Shown: piece by piece, positions 1-8,122 of the stretch | How the letters are laid out: each line of letters begins with the position of its first letter | How positions within the stretch are numbered: the first letter of the stretch is position 1 | NCBI GenBank assembly: GCA_023428245.1 | Contig: JAEYYX010000094.1 | Coordinates: forward strand, 15,988-79,987 | Reading direction: 5' to 3' | Origin: Pseudomonadota bacterium | Lineage (GTDB): Bacteria; Myxococcota_A; Polyangia; Polyangiales; Polyangiaceae | Length of the DNA stretch: 64,000 bases | Program-made: the position numbers and the translations under genes | Notes under the pieces: model-generated | The model's database searches: none | What the model saw: only the letters and a program-made list of their open reading frames with translations | Told to the model about the DNA's origin: nothing

Positions 1-1371
1 AGCCGCGCAAATTGCGGCTTCGTGGTAGTAGTGCGCAGCGTCGACGAGGTGTCCTGCGCTCTCCTTGCCTCGTGCGGCGCGTTCGTAGGAGCGTGCGGCG
101 CGCTCGTAATAGCCATCTCGCTGCTCGTACTGCGCCTGTTGTACGAATTTGTCGGCGAGCTCGCGATCGGCCTCGATCGCAGCTTGAGCGAGGGCATCTT
201 GGATCGAAACATCATCCGGTGCGAGCGACGCGGCGATGCGGAGTGCGTTCACGTAGGACGGGTAGTCCTTGCTCTCCCGGGCGGAGTTGGCCATGGTGAC
301 GTAGTAGGCTGCTGCGCTCGCCTGACTCTCCGCGCGAGCGTCGAAGCGACCTTTGAGCTCTCGGGCGACGCGCTCACGGGCAGCCTCGGGATCGCTCGGT
401 GGAAGCGATGAGGGGTTCTCTGACCGTCCCTCGCCGCTCCGAAACCCCAGTTTTCGCGCCAGCAATCTGCGCCCTGTGATGGGATCGGCGCTGATGCGCT
501 CGGAATCTACCCCGGCGGGGGGGGAGGGGATGGTGGGAACAGAACCTTCGAGCTCAGCGTGCTCAAAAGCCGGGGCGGCGGGCGCTCTCGGAATCGACGG
601 GTTATCAGCGGTATCTGCGTCGCCACCTCTCGGAGGCGCACCCGTCGGGGGCAACGAGTCACGAACTCCATGAGTCTCGCGTCGACTCGCAAGATACTGG
701 TCGTACTCAGAGCGCGTCTTGCTTCGGCTGAGCGTGTCCTGCGCTTTGGTCAGCGCGCTCGAAATCTTCTCGAGTTTGGAGCGAAAGATTCCGAGATTTT
801 TCCCATAGAAGCGATCGGTGTGAAACTGTTGGATGAGTGTGAAGTAGGAGCGCTTAATCGTGGCCTTTTCGGCGTCCTCGGGCACCCTCAGCAGCTCGTA
901 ATGCGTGGCGCGAGGGAGAAGAGCGTCCAGCTCCAAGATCTTTTCTTTGGTCGCTCGGTCGAGGTCCGCTGGCTCATCGAGCAGGCTCACATCGTAGCTG
1001 GACGCGCGTGGCCTGAGGTCGAGGATCGACTCCTGGGGCGCCGGGTCGGGGCTCGGCGGCGCTGAGCTGATAGAGGGGCCTGGGTGTGGGGATGGTCGAG
1101 GCGGACTCGGTGGCGCGGGGCTCGGGGGCGGCGGAACGATGGCCCCGGGAGAGCTGAATCCTTCGCGGCGAAAGCTGACGGCTCCGAGGGACTCGAGGCG
1201 GTCGAGAATTTCCTCCACGTCTCTCTCGCCGAGCCCAGTGGTGATGGCGATTTGACTGACGCCAGCGAGCCCGTCCAAGCGGCTGAGGACGAAAGCTTCC
1301 TTGGGACCGATGGGCAGGGTCCTCCAGTCGAGGCCTGGCCTGGGTGTCGGGCGGCGGGGCGATTCATCCAT
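1..1371 (-). CDS. J-domain / TPR protein, C-terminus cut by window edge
   Basis: The frame stays open from an ATG at 1371 to the window edge (457 codons), so the C-terminus is missing. Residues 1-70 resemble a small winged-helix-like segment. A Pro-rich linker follows (about 75-115). Residues 157-227 form a DnaJ J-domain (THYELLRVPEDAEKATIKRS start), but the invariant HPD reads HTD at 184-186. A second low-complexity linker leads to an alpha-helical, TPR-like region rich in YY/ERAA patterns. Such J-domain/TPR proteins are common in myxobacteria and usually of unknown role. HTD should weaken DnaK stimulation, so an adaptor role is possible. No good Shine-Dalgarno precedes the ATG. The gene is divergent from the rhomboid protease. 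Confidence 0.85.
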   Translation of the reverse strand, partial: MDESPRRPTPRPGLDWRTLPIGPKEAFVLSRLDGLAGVSQIAITTGLGERDVEEILDRLESLGAVSFRREGFSSPGAIVPPPPSPAPPSPPRPSPHPGPSISSAPPSPDPAPQESILDLRPRASSYDVSLLDEPADLDRATKEKILELDALLPRATHYELLRVPEDAEKATIKRSYFTLIQQFHTDRFYGKNLGIFRSKLEKISSALTKAQDTLSRSKTRSEYDQYLASRRETHGVRDSLPPTGAPPRGGDADTADNPSIPRAPAAPAFEHAELEGSVPTIPSPPAGVDSERISADPITGRRLLARKLGFRSGEGRSENPSSLPPSDPEAARERVARELKGRFDARAESQASAAAYYVTMANSARESKDYPSYVNALRIAASLAPDDVSIQDALAQAAIEADRELADKFVQQAQYEQRDGYYERAARSYERAARGKESAGHLVDAAHYYHEAAICAA

Positions 1372-1551
1372 GTGACGTCGACAAGGATCAATCAACCGGC
1401 TGCTGGCCTCAAATGCAACAGTATCGCGTCCGAAGCGCCGAAATGTGGGCTCGAGCGGGGCAGCGCTTCGAGCGGTACGCGCGTCGGGCCAGAAAACGCC
1501 GCTTCGGGGCTTTCCGCGAGCGTCCCAGCCTGCCATGAGAAGGTCCGCATC

Positions 1552-2271
1552 ATGGCATTGGGCTCCCTCTTCGACCGACCCCGCGCGGTGACGCGCCTGC
1601 TCCTTGCACTTTGTATCGCGGACTTCGTCCTCATGGCCGTTGTGGACCGTAGGATACCGTTTGTGCTGTTCGGAGGGAGTGGGACGTTCGGCCCCCCCAC
1701 GATCCGTTCGCTGGTGCTCGCCGGGGGCATTTTCAGTTCCCTCGTCGACCAAGAGCCCTACCGCCTTCTGTCGGCGGTTTATGTGCACCTGGGCCTGGAT
1801 CACCTCGCGCTCAACATGGCGGCGCTCGTCTCGCTCGGTCGCAACATCGAAGATCGCATCGGGGGCGCTCGACTCGCGCTCCTCTTCGTCGTGACAGGCA
1901 TCCTCGGCTTCGCCGCAAGCCGGCTCTATTACGGGCAGGTGAGTCCTCCCACAGCCGGCGCGAGCGGGGCCCTATTTGGCTTTGTCGGACACGACATCGG
2001 TGTCCTCCTCTCGCGTCGTGACCCGCGCGCGCGGGAGCTCATTCTCCAGCAGCTCGCCTACGCGGTCGGGTTTGCGCTCTTGTTTAGCGTGAACAACGCC
2101 GCCCACGCGGGCGGTTTCCTGGCGGGGATCGTGCTCGGGTACCTTTTCGAGAAGGAGCGCCATCGACTTCGCCACGAACCCGTGTTCCGCGCGGCGGCGA
2201 TCGTGTGTTTCGGTCTCTCAATCCTGAGCGTCGTGCTCTCAGCCCGGTCCGTGCTGAGCCTCGCGGTGTGA
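1552..2271 (+). CDS. rhomboid family intramembrane serine protease
   Basis: A 239-residue polytopic membrane protein. The catalytic serine sits in GASGALFG and the catalytic histidine in NNAAHAGG, the two hallmarks of rhomboid proteases. The N-terminal side has a HLGLDHLALNMAAL segment matching the usual HxxxxHxxxN region in TM2. Rhomboids cleave transmembrane substrates within the bilayer; the substrate cannot be told from sequence. The ATG at 1552 is preceded by GAGAAGG at 1537-1543, 8 bases away. A much longer frame runs upstream but is the antisense shadow of the J-domain gene, so the ATG start is preferred. The active-site pair is intact. Confidence 0.9.
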   Translation: MALGSLFDRPRAVTRLLLALCIADFVLMAVVDRRIPFVLFGGSGTFGPPTIRSLVLAGGIFSSLVDQEPYRLLSAVYVHLGLDHLALNMAALVSLGRNIEDRIGGARLALLFVVTGILGFAASRLYYGQVSPPTAGASGALFGFVGHDIGVLLSRRDPRARELILQQLAYAVGFALLFSVNNAAHAGGFLAGIVLGYLFEKERHRLRHEPVFRAAAIVCFGLSILSVVLSARSVLSLAV

Positions 2272-2283
2272 CTTTTCGTGAAG

Positions 2284-2303
2284 AGCGGCCCGGCTGGGCC
2301 GCT
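2284..2303. terminator. hairpin after rhomboid gene
   Basis: Perfect 8-bp inverted repeat AGCGGCCC / GGGCCGCT with loop GGCT, lying between two convergent genes 12 bases after the rhomboid stop. No T-tract follows on either strand, so terminator function is only likely. Confidence 0.4.
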
Positions 2304-2381
2304 GGAGGAAGCTATTCCGGAGCTGTCGCCCGGAACGCGCCGCTGGAGGAAGCTATTCCGGAGCTGTCGCCCGGAACGCGC
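2300..2381. repeat. 41-bp exact tandem duplication at a gene 3' end
   Basis: Two identical 41-bp units (2300-2340 and 2341-2381) directly abut. The second unit contains the last codons and TAG stop of the minus-strand lipoprotein. The first unit is an extra copy of that tail lying after the stop. It looks like a recent slippage or unequal-exchange duplication. Confidence 0.9.
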
Positions 2382-3861
2382 CGCGCAGGAGCGTGCCGTC
2401 TTTCTCGACGGAGCCGATGTAGCTGCCCCGGAGCTCGAGGAGTGCTCCGCTCGGCGCGCTCTTTACTGTACCGCCCACGGCGATCTTCAGGGTCATGCGA
2501 GCGCTATCCGCCTCCACCATCGTGTCCCAGAGGTGTTCCAGTCCCTCTTCACACAGGGTGACCGTGCAGGCCTCATCGCAGCCTAGATAGAGCTCGGTGC
2601 TCGCGAAACGGGAAGCGAGCCCTTCGCAAGACAGTTTTTTCGCAAGGCGCGCGCGTCGGGTGGAAGTCTCTCTCCCCGCCAGGACCTGTGCGATCCCGGA
2701 GAGCCAACGGACCGGCGAGAAGCTGAGCTCGCCGCTCAAGGCGAAGGAATCTCCCGCGTCTGTCGTCATCGTCCAAGGCGTCTCTGCCTCGAAGCCGGCC
2801 GCTTCTGCTCGGACGTTGCTAGCGGAGACGACACCAAACTTCGCCGGTTCGGCGTGAGGCTCGAAGGTACCGTAGAGCGCAGGCCCTCCCTCGATGCTGA
2901 GGGCCGCTTGTGCAAACTCGTCTTCGAAGACGGCGTGGAGAAAACCCTCGGAACCGAGGAACTCCGCCACTATTGTTTCGATGCGCTCGCGGTCCTCCGC
3001 CATCTTCTTTTGCTCTTTGGTCGGAAGAACCTCGAGCATCGCGTCCACCAAGAGCGGGCTTTCGTCTTCGATTGAGCCCATCGCTTTGAGTCTTTTTGTC
3101 ACGACTTCACGTAGCCGCGTGAGGAAAAGCGGATCGACTTCGGCGAGGGTCATCTCTGTGCCGAGTGCGCTCGAGGGGACGACTGGGAGATCTGTGACGT
3201 TTACGGAAATGGGCCGCACCGCGTCGGCGAGGAGCGTTGTCACGTCGAGGCACCCGGCTGCCAGGTTGCCGGAGCGCACCACGATTGCGTAGGCGGGGCC
3301 GACGGGGAGGGGGCCGAGAGAGAGCGGGCTCGAGCCTCGTGCGCTGGTCGGCCCTTTCGGATAGTCGGGAATGAGGTTCGCGCAGAGGAGGTCGGGCCAG
3401 GCTGACGCGATCCAATCTTTGGGTTCGCGAGTACCGGTGTAGGCGGGCGTGACCAAAAGTGTCGCGAAGCCTTGGCCTGAGACGGATACCGACCTCTCAG
3501 CGGTCGGCCCGTCGTTGATCGCGGCGCGGACGGTGAGGGCACCGGGCGACTTCGGGGCCGTCAGGCTGACGTAAGCGGTGCCCTGAGCGTCGGTTCGCGC
3601 CGATTCTGCCGAGAGAAAAGCCTCGTTCTTCGCGTCCCCGATGATGCCGAAGAGGATCTTGGCCGAGCGCGCCGGCTTGAGTTGCACGGCGAGAACAGCG
3701 GTGGCTCCGGGCTCGAGCTGCAGGGGCGTCTGGGGGAGGAAGGAGAGGGTCTCCTGTGTCACCGGGGTCCCGTCGTCGTCCGGAGAGTCCGGGACCTCGT
3801 CGCGACCACAAGCTGCGCCCAAAACGGCGAGGCAAATCAGGAGGAACGCTGGGCGCGTCAT
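2353..3861 (-). CDS. large secreted lipoprotein, function unknown
   Basis: 502 residues. A signal peptide ends in a lipobox (AVLGAAC, Cys 18), followed by an acidic tether (DEVPDSPDDDG), so the protein should be lipid-anchored. Residues about 35-135 look like an immunoglobulin-like/invasin-type beta domain (LEPGATAVLAVQL... GTAYVSLTAP). A middle helical section and a C-terminal beta-rich section with four to five cysteines follow (SCEG, YLGCDEACTVTLCEEG), suggesting disulfides. I recognise no family and no catalytic motif. The gene ends inside a 41-bp tandem duplication. It is divergent from the sigma54 regulator, with a 132-bp shared upstream region. Confidence 0.85.
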   Translation of the reverse strand: MTRPAFLLICLAVLGAACGRDEVPDSPDDDGTPVTQETLSFLPQTPLQLEPGATAVLAVQLKPARSAKILFGIIGDAKNEAFLSAESARTDAQGTAYVSLTAPKSPGALTVRAAINDGPTAERSVSVSGQGFATLLVTPAYTGTREPKDWIASAWPDLLCANLIPDYPKGPTSARGSSPLSLGPLPVGPAYAIVVRSGNLAAGCLDVTTLLADAVRPISVNVTDLPVVPSSALGTEMTLAEVDPLFLTRLREVVTKRLKAMGSIEDESPLLVDAMLEVLPTKEQKKMAEDRERIETIVAEFLGSEGFLHAVFEDEFAQAALSIEGGPALYGTFEPHAEPAKFGVVSASNVRAEAAGFEAETPWTMTTDAGDSFALSGELSFSPVRWLSGIAQVLAGRETSTRRARLAKKLSCEGLASRFASTELYLGCDEACTVTLCEEGLEHLWDTMVEADSARMTLKIAVGGTVKSAPSGALLELRGSYIGSVEKDGTLLRGAFRATAPE

Positions 3862-3993
3862 GGAGCCTTGCTGAGGCTAGCAGCCCGCGCCTGGCTTGAC
3901 GACCCGGCGCCACGCCCATTTCGGTGCCCCCAGGCGCTCCGGTGCGGAGGTTTCGGATTTCGCTCCCCTGGGGGTAGCCTGTCTCCTCGGGAG

Positions 3994-5427
3994 ATGACTC
4001 TTCGCCCCAGCGAACCGCGGGTCCTCGTTGTCGACGACGAGCCTACCCTGCGCCAAACCCTAACGATTCTATTGCGCCGAGCGGGCTTCGAACCGACCGT
4101 TTGCGCTGGGTATTTCGAGGCGCTGGGCGCGATTCGGGACGCGCCCCGGCCCTATCCTGTCGTCCTCACAGACCTGTCCATGCCCGGAGGGTCCGGCCTC
4201 GACGTGCTGGCCGCGGCGAAGGCGCGCAGCCCTCACACCCAGGTCGTCTTCATGACGGCCCATTCTTCCGTCGAGAGCGCTGTCGATGCGATGCGGGGGG
4301 GCGCCTATGATTTCGTGAAGAAGCCCTTCGACACGGGGGAGCTTGTCGTCGTTCTCACGAAGGCGCTCGAAAAGTACGCGCTTACGACCGAGAACGCAGC
4401 ACTCCGGGCGCGCGTGCAACATGACGAAGCCGCGCCCATCTTGGGCCGGAGCCCGGTCATGCGAAAAGTGATGGATCTGGTGCAGCGGGTCGCTCGCTCG
4501 CGCACCAGCGTCCTTATCACGGGAGAGAGCGGTACCGGCAAAGAGCGCATCGCTCAGGCCGTACATCGCTCGTCGGACCGGAGCGACAGGCCGTTCCTCG
4601 TCATCAACTGTGGAGCGCTTCCGGAAAATTTGATGGAAAGTGAGCTCTTCGGCCACGAGAAAGGCGCCTTCACGGGCGCCTCGGAGCGGACCTTAGGGCT
4701 CTTTCGCGAAGCGGAAGGCGGGACTGTCTTTCTCGACGAGATCGGGGAGCTCCCACTTCCCCTGCAGGTGAAGCTTCTGCGCGTGCTCCAGGAACGAAAG
4801 GTGCGCCCTGTGGGGTCGGCGAAAGAGGTGCCCGTGGATGTTCGGGTCATCGCTGCTACCAATCGCCCCATCGAAGCGGACGTCGAGGCCGAAAAGTTCC
4901 GCAGTGATCTCTACTACCGCATCAACGTTGTGCGCATCGAACTCCCGCCGCTGCGTGAGCGGCGAGAGGACATCTTCGATCTGGTCGATTCGTTCCGAGA
5001 GCGGTTTGCCCTCGAGCTGGGCAAAGACGTGCGCGGCGTGACGCCCGACGCCTTGCGCGCGCTCTTGGCCTATGATTTTCCGGGAAACGTGCGAGAGCTC
5101 GAGAACATGATGGAGCGCGCAGTGACCTTGGCGGGCAGCACGCAGCTCGGTCTGGGCGACTTTCCCGAGACCATTGGCGGCTGGGCGAGTGCGCCCGGGC
5201 CGGCCCTCGTCGAACTTCCTGAAGGCGGTTGTGACTTGGATGCGGTTCTGATGGAGGTCGAGCGGCGCCTTCTGACCGAGGCCCTCGAGCGTGCAGGTGG
5301 GATTCGCACCCACGCCGCGAAGTTGCTCGGGGTCAGCTTTCGCTCGTTTCGCTATCGACTCTCGAAACATTCCCTCGATCCCGATGGTGGTTCGCTCGAA
5401 GAGGGCGAAACGGACGGCGAGTCGTGA
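3994..5427 (+). CDS. sigma54-dependent response regulator, PilR-like
   Basis: 477 residues in NtrC-family order. The receiver domain (1-125) has acidic DDE at 14-16, phospho-acceptor Asp 60 (VLTDLSMPG) and Lys 109-110. The AAA+ domain has Walker A GESGTGKE (177-184), the sigma54-contact loop GAFTGA (224-229) and Walker B GTVFLDEIGEL. A C-terminal Fis-type helix-turn-helix follows (THAAKLLGVSFRSFRYRLSKH). It should activate sigma54 promoters when phosphorylated by an unlinked sensor kinase. The pilin-like genes follow directly with a GTGA overlap option, so a PilR-like role is inferred from position. The ATG at 3994 starts right at the receiver domain; upstream open codons have no domain content. 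Confidence 0.92.
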   Translation: MTLRPSEPRVLVVDDEPTLRQTLTILLRRAGFEPTVCAGYFEALGAIRDAPRPYPVVLTDLSMPGGSGLDVLAAAKARSPHTQVVFMTAHSSVESAVDAMRGGAYDFVKKPFDTGELVVVLTKALEKYALTTENAALRARVQHDEAAPILGRSPVMRKVMDLVQRVARSRTSVLITGESGTGKERIAQAVHRSSDRSDRPFLVINCGALPENLMESELFGHEKGAFTGASERTLGLFREAEGGTVFLDEIGELPLPLQVKLLRVLQERKVRPVGSAKEVPVDVRVIAATNRPIEADVEAEKFRSDLYYRINVVRIELPPLRERREDIFDLVDSFRERFALELGKDVRGVTPDALRALLAYDFPGNVRELENMMERAVTLAGSTQLGLGDFPETIGGWASAPGPALVELPEGGCDLDAVLMEVERRLLTEALERAGGIRTHAAKLLGVSFRSFRYRLSKHSLDPDGGSLEEGETDGES

Positions 5428-5468
5428 GCTTGCCCCGGTGGGCGGTTCGGAGGCTGGGGCTCCCGCTC

Positions 5469-6080
5469 ATGGAGCGGCCGTGCTATTTTCTCAGGGTGAA
5501 CCTTTGTAGGTCCCTAGAGCGGCGGTCTGTGCCCGGGCTCGGTTGTGCGGGCCGAGCGCGTCTCACACGCGGGTTCACACTCACGGAGCTGATGGTCGTG
5601 ATCGTGCTCATCAGCGTTCTCTCAGCGCTCGCCTATCCGTCGCTCCGCAAGCGCATCGAGGAAGCGCACGGACGCGAAGGGGTCGGACAGATGCGGGCGA
5701 TCGCCGGCGCTCAGGAACGCTTCCGTTCCGAGCATATGATGTACCTAAACGTCTCACCGGAAAACACGCTCTACCCGAACCCGTCTCCGAACACGACCAA
5801 GTACCATTTTCGCCAGCCCGCGCATGCCGACTACGCGCGCTGGGAGGTGCTCGCGCCTGAGATCAAAGTGCCGACGCCCTATTCGTTCGTTTCGCGCGCG
5901 GGTCTCGCCGGGGTTACCTTGCCGACGAATCCGATGGGGCTCCTTTGGCCTGATGTGTTACCGGGTGGCCCTTGGTATTTCGTTTACGGCGTCGGAGACA
6001 TCGACGGCGACGGAACACCGCAGAGAATGCTGGTTTCGAGCTTCGATCCGCAGGTGGTGGTCGCCGAGCCCGGGGAGTGA
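5469..6080 (+). CDS. type IV pilin-like protein 1
   Basis: About 203 residues with a prepilin peptidase site TRG|FTLTELMVVIVLI, including the conserved Glu 5, then the hydrophobic assembly helix. The C-terminal part has a FVYGVGDIDGDG turn, as in myxobacterial pilins and pseudopilins. Start is uncertain: GTG 5424 overlaps the regulator stop as GTGA, ATG 5469 gives a leader of about 33 residues, and GTG 5496 gives a shorter one. I chose the only ATG. It shares the pattern LNVS..N..YPN.SP with the next gene, so the two are paralogues. Major pilin, minor pilin or secretion pseudopilin cannot be separated here. Confidence 0.88.
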   Translation: MERPCYFLRVNLCRSLERRSVPGLGCAGRARLTRGFTLTELMVVIVLISVLSALAYPSLRKRIEEAHGREGVGQMRAIAGAQERFRSEHMMYLNVSPENTLYPNPSPNTTKYHFRQPAHADYARWEVLAPEIKVPTPYSFVSRAGLAGVTLPTNPMGLLWPDVLPGGPWYFVYGVGDIDGDGTPQRMLVSSFDPQVVVAEPGE

Positions 6081-6652
6081 TGACGATGATATCGAGAGGA
6101 AACGCTCACAACGCCTCAGGGAATCGCACCCGCGGCTTCACCTTGGTGGAACTCATGGCCGTGGTGGTCATCACGGGGATCCTGGCGTCCCTCGCGGTCG
6201 TCGGCTACCGCCGATACGTCGACAGCGCGAAGACGAACGAGGCCCGCGAGGTGATTGGCTCAATCAAAGCCGGGCAAGAGTCCTATTTCGACGAGACGAT
6301 GCGTTTTCTGAACGTGTCGACCAACATCAACACCTACTACCCGAACGCGTCGCCCACGGGATTCGTCAAGACGAGCTGGGTGAATGACTCCTCCGAGGCG
6401 TACAAGAACTTCGGGCGTCTTGGGGTGAACGTCAACGCCCCTGTCTACTTCGGCTATTCCTCGATCGCATCTTCCGGGGGCACAGGTGAGCCCTCGGCGG
6501 GACAAGGGATCACGAACTGGAGTCCGCCCACGACGCAGCAGCCTTATTACATCGTCAAAGCGGTCTGTGACATCAATCCGGGGGGAGAGGTCACAGCCTT
6601 CGTGAGCTCGAGTTTCCAGTCGGATATTTACGGCGAGAACGTCGGCGAGTAG
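6080..6652 (+). CDS. type IV pilin-like protein 2
   Basis: 190 residues. ATG 6080 overlaps the previous stop as TGATG and has GGGGAG just upstream, so translation is coupled. The leader MTMISRGNAHNASGNRTRG is followed by FTLVELMAVVVITGILASLA, a full prepilin site with Glu 5. The globular part has two prolines near the assembly helix end missing but carries a Ser/Gly/Thr-rich segment (SIASSGGTGEPSAGQG) and one cysteine. It is a paralogue of pilin-like protein 1. Probably an exported filament subunit processed by an unlinked PilD. Confidence 0.9.
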   Translation: MTMISRGNAHNASGNRTRGFTLVELMAVVVITGILASLAVVGYRRYVDSAKTNEAREVIGSIKAGQESYFDETMRFLNVSTNINTYYPNASPTGFVKTSWVNDSSEAYKNFGRLGVNVNAPVYFGYSSIASSGGTGEPSAGQGITNWSPPTTQQPYYIVKAVCDINPGGEVTAFVSSSFQSDIYGENVGE

Positions 6653-6662
6653 CAATCGACTC

Positions 6663-7145
6663 GTGGCCTGGTCACCGATTCAGCTCGCCCTCGGATTCTC
6701 CCTCGGCTCGAGCGCCGTGGTCGTCGCCGTTCCAGCCTTTCTCCGCGACTTTCACGCGTCGCGACTCGCCGAGCCTTTGGACGGTCTCGCGGAGATCTCG
6801 GGCCGCGCCAGCGCCTTGGGCGCCGGGTCGCCCGTGGAGCGAGCGTTCCCAGCGAGCGCACCGCTCACCCCGGCGCGTGTTCCTGGGGCGACTCCGCTGC
6901 TCGACCCGCCCGGCACCTGGGATCATCCTACCTGGCGCTTGCTCGACTTCCGAAAGGATCGAGCACATTTTTTCTCCTTCCAGTTCGATAGCCAGTGTAG
7001 CCCAGAGCGGGCGAGCTTTGTGGCGACCGCTTTCGGGGACCAGGACGCCGACGGACTCTACTCGGAGTTTTCAGTGACCGGCGAGATGGTGGGGTCGGGG
7101 TTGCCCGTCGTTTATCCCGTTGAGATCTATCGCGAGGTCGAATGA
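6663..7145 (+). CDS. pilin-like protein without a prepilin peptidase site
   Basis: 160 residues from a GTG start. After a seven-residue N-terminus there is a hydrophobic helix ending VVVAVPAFLRDFHASRLAEP, which matches the end of a pilin assembly helix. The C-terminal AFGDQDADGLYSEFSVTGE matches the DxDG turn of the upstream pilins. The G|FxxxE cleavage motif is absent, so PilD cannot process it normally. It may act as an uncleaved membrane-bound minor subunit or filament initiator. Ten bases separate it from pilin 2, and it overlaps the TPR gene as ATGA, so it belongs to the same operon. The assignment rests on local similarity and context only. Confidence 0.75.
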   Translation: MAWSPIQLALGFSLGSSAVVVAVPAFLRDFHASRLAEPLDGLAEISGRASALGAGSPVERAFPASAPLTPARVPGATPLLDPPGTWDHPTWRLLDFRKDRAHFFSFQFDSQCSPERASFVATAFGDQDADGLYSEFSVTGEMVGSGLPVVYPVEIYREVE

Positions 7146-8065
7146 AGAGCGGCCGGGCGCGAGGGATTGGGTTCTCCTTGCTGTGCCTCACGCTCGGGGC
7201 CACGGCCTTTTCGAGTGCGCGGGGGGCGCTTCGTGGTCCCTACTCGGCGCTCGGCGAAGCGGAAGATCTCACGGCCCTTCCCGATCCAGAAAAGCTCGAG
7301 GTGTTCTCGCTCGGCTACAAGGCTGCCGTAGCTGACTACTTGTTTGCCAATACCTTGGTCCGCGCGGGCCGCAGCTTCACTCAAAAGCGCCACTTCGAAC
7401 ACCTTGATCGCTATCTGCGCGCGATCATCTATCTCGATCCCTACTACCGCGACGTCTACATTTTCGCGGATTCCCTGCTCACGCTGAGCACTGTAGAGTC
7501 TCCTCCCGAAAACTTTCGCCACGCCCGCGACATCCTCGAAGTCGGCCTCGCACATTTCCCGAACGACCCAGAGCTGTGGCTCTCCGCGGCGCAATTTGTC
7601 CTTTACCTAGCGCCTCCCTGGCTCAGCGAGGACGAAGACAAAGGCGAGTGGCGCGCGAAGGGGGCCGAGATGATGCAACGCGCCTGCGAGCTCAGTCCGG
7701 ACGAACCTCCCGCTGGATGCATCTCCTCACTTCGTCGATTGACCGACGCTGGTCAGACCGAAGCGGCCATTGCGTCGATCGAGCGCATGCTGGTGCTCGC
7801 CGAGGATCCGACCTTCCGCTCAGTCCTTTCTACGAAGCTCGCGGAACTCGTGAGTGAAGCGAGAGCGCGAACATTCGGGGACCGCACCGCGGCCCTCGCA
7901 CGCCGGCACCTGTTCGATCTCCCTTTGGCCTCCCGCGCGGAGTATCAGATCATGGGTCCGGCGTTTTCGGGGATGGCCTGCCTGAGTGGAAGTGTACCCG
8001 AAGAGTCTTGCGCTACATCATTCCGAGCCGAGGGCGCGAAGGTTGCGCGCGGCTCCATTGACTAA
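7142..8065 (+). CDS. TPR protein of the pilin operon
   Basis: 307 residues with an N-terminal hydrophobic segment (about 8-28), which is a signal anchor or signal peptide. Helical repeats of TPR type follow (YLRAIIYLDPYYRDVYIFAD, HARDILEVGLAHFPNDPELW, MMQRACELSPDEPP). There is no lipobox, so it is not an obvious Tgl-type pilotin lipoprotein. It starts inside the stop of the preceding gene (ATGA). As the last gene of the pilin-like operon, it probably acts as a periplasmic scaffold for the filament or its secretion machine; that is inferred from context. Confidence 0.85.
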   Translation: MKSGRARGIGFSLLCLTLGATAFSSARGALRGPYSALGEAEDLTALPDPEKLEVFSLGYKAAVADYLFANTLVRAGRSFTQKRHFEHLDRYLRAIIYLDPYYRDVYIFADSLLTLSTVESPPENFRHARDILEVGLAHFPNDPELWLSAAQFVLYLAPPWLSEDEDKGEWRAKGAEMMQRACELSPDEPPAGCISSLRRLTDAGQTEAAIASIERMLVLAEDPTFRSVLSTKLAELVSEARARTFGDRTAALARRHLFDLPLASRAEYQIMGPAFSGMACLSGSVPEESCATSFRAEGAKVARGSID

Positions 8066-8074
8066 CCCCTTCTT

Positions 8075-8096
8075 GGGAAAGCCCTACGGCTCTCCC
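8075..8096. terminator. hairpin between convergent genes
   Basis: GGGAAAGCC and GGCTCTCCC form a 9-bp stem with one A-C mismatch and a CTAC loop, in the 57-bp gap between two converging genes. A clear T-tract is lacking. Confidence 0.4.
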
Positions 8097-8122
8097 GAAG
8101 CGGCCGGCCCTCTCGAGAGAGC

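Noticed and set aside
1084..1551. Extended N-terminus for the rhomboid protease
   Set aside because: The stretch is antisense to the J-domain gene and lacks helices. A good ribosome site precedes ATG 1552.
3682..3993. Extended N-terminus for the sigma54 regulator
   Set aside because: The codons overlap the divergent lipoprotein gene and its promoter. The receiver domain starts at 3994.
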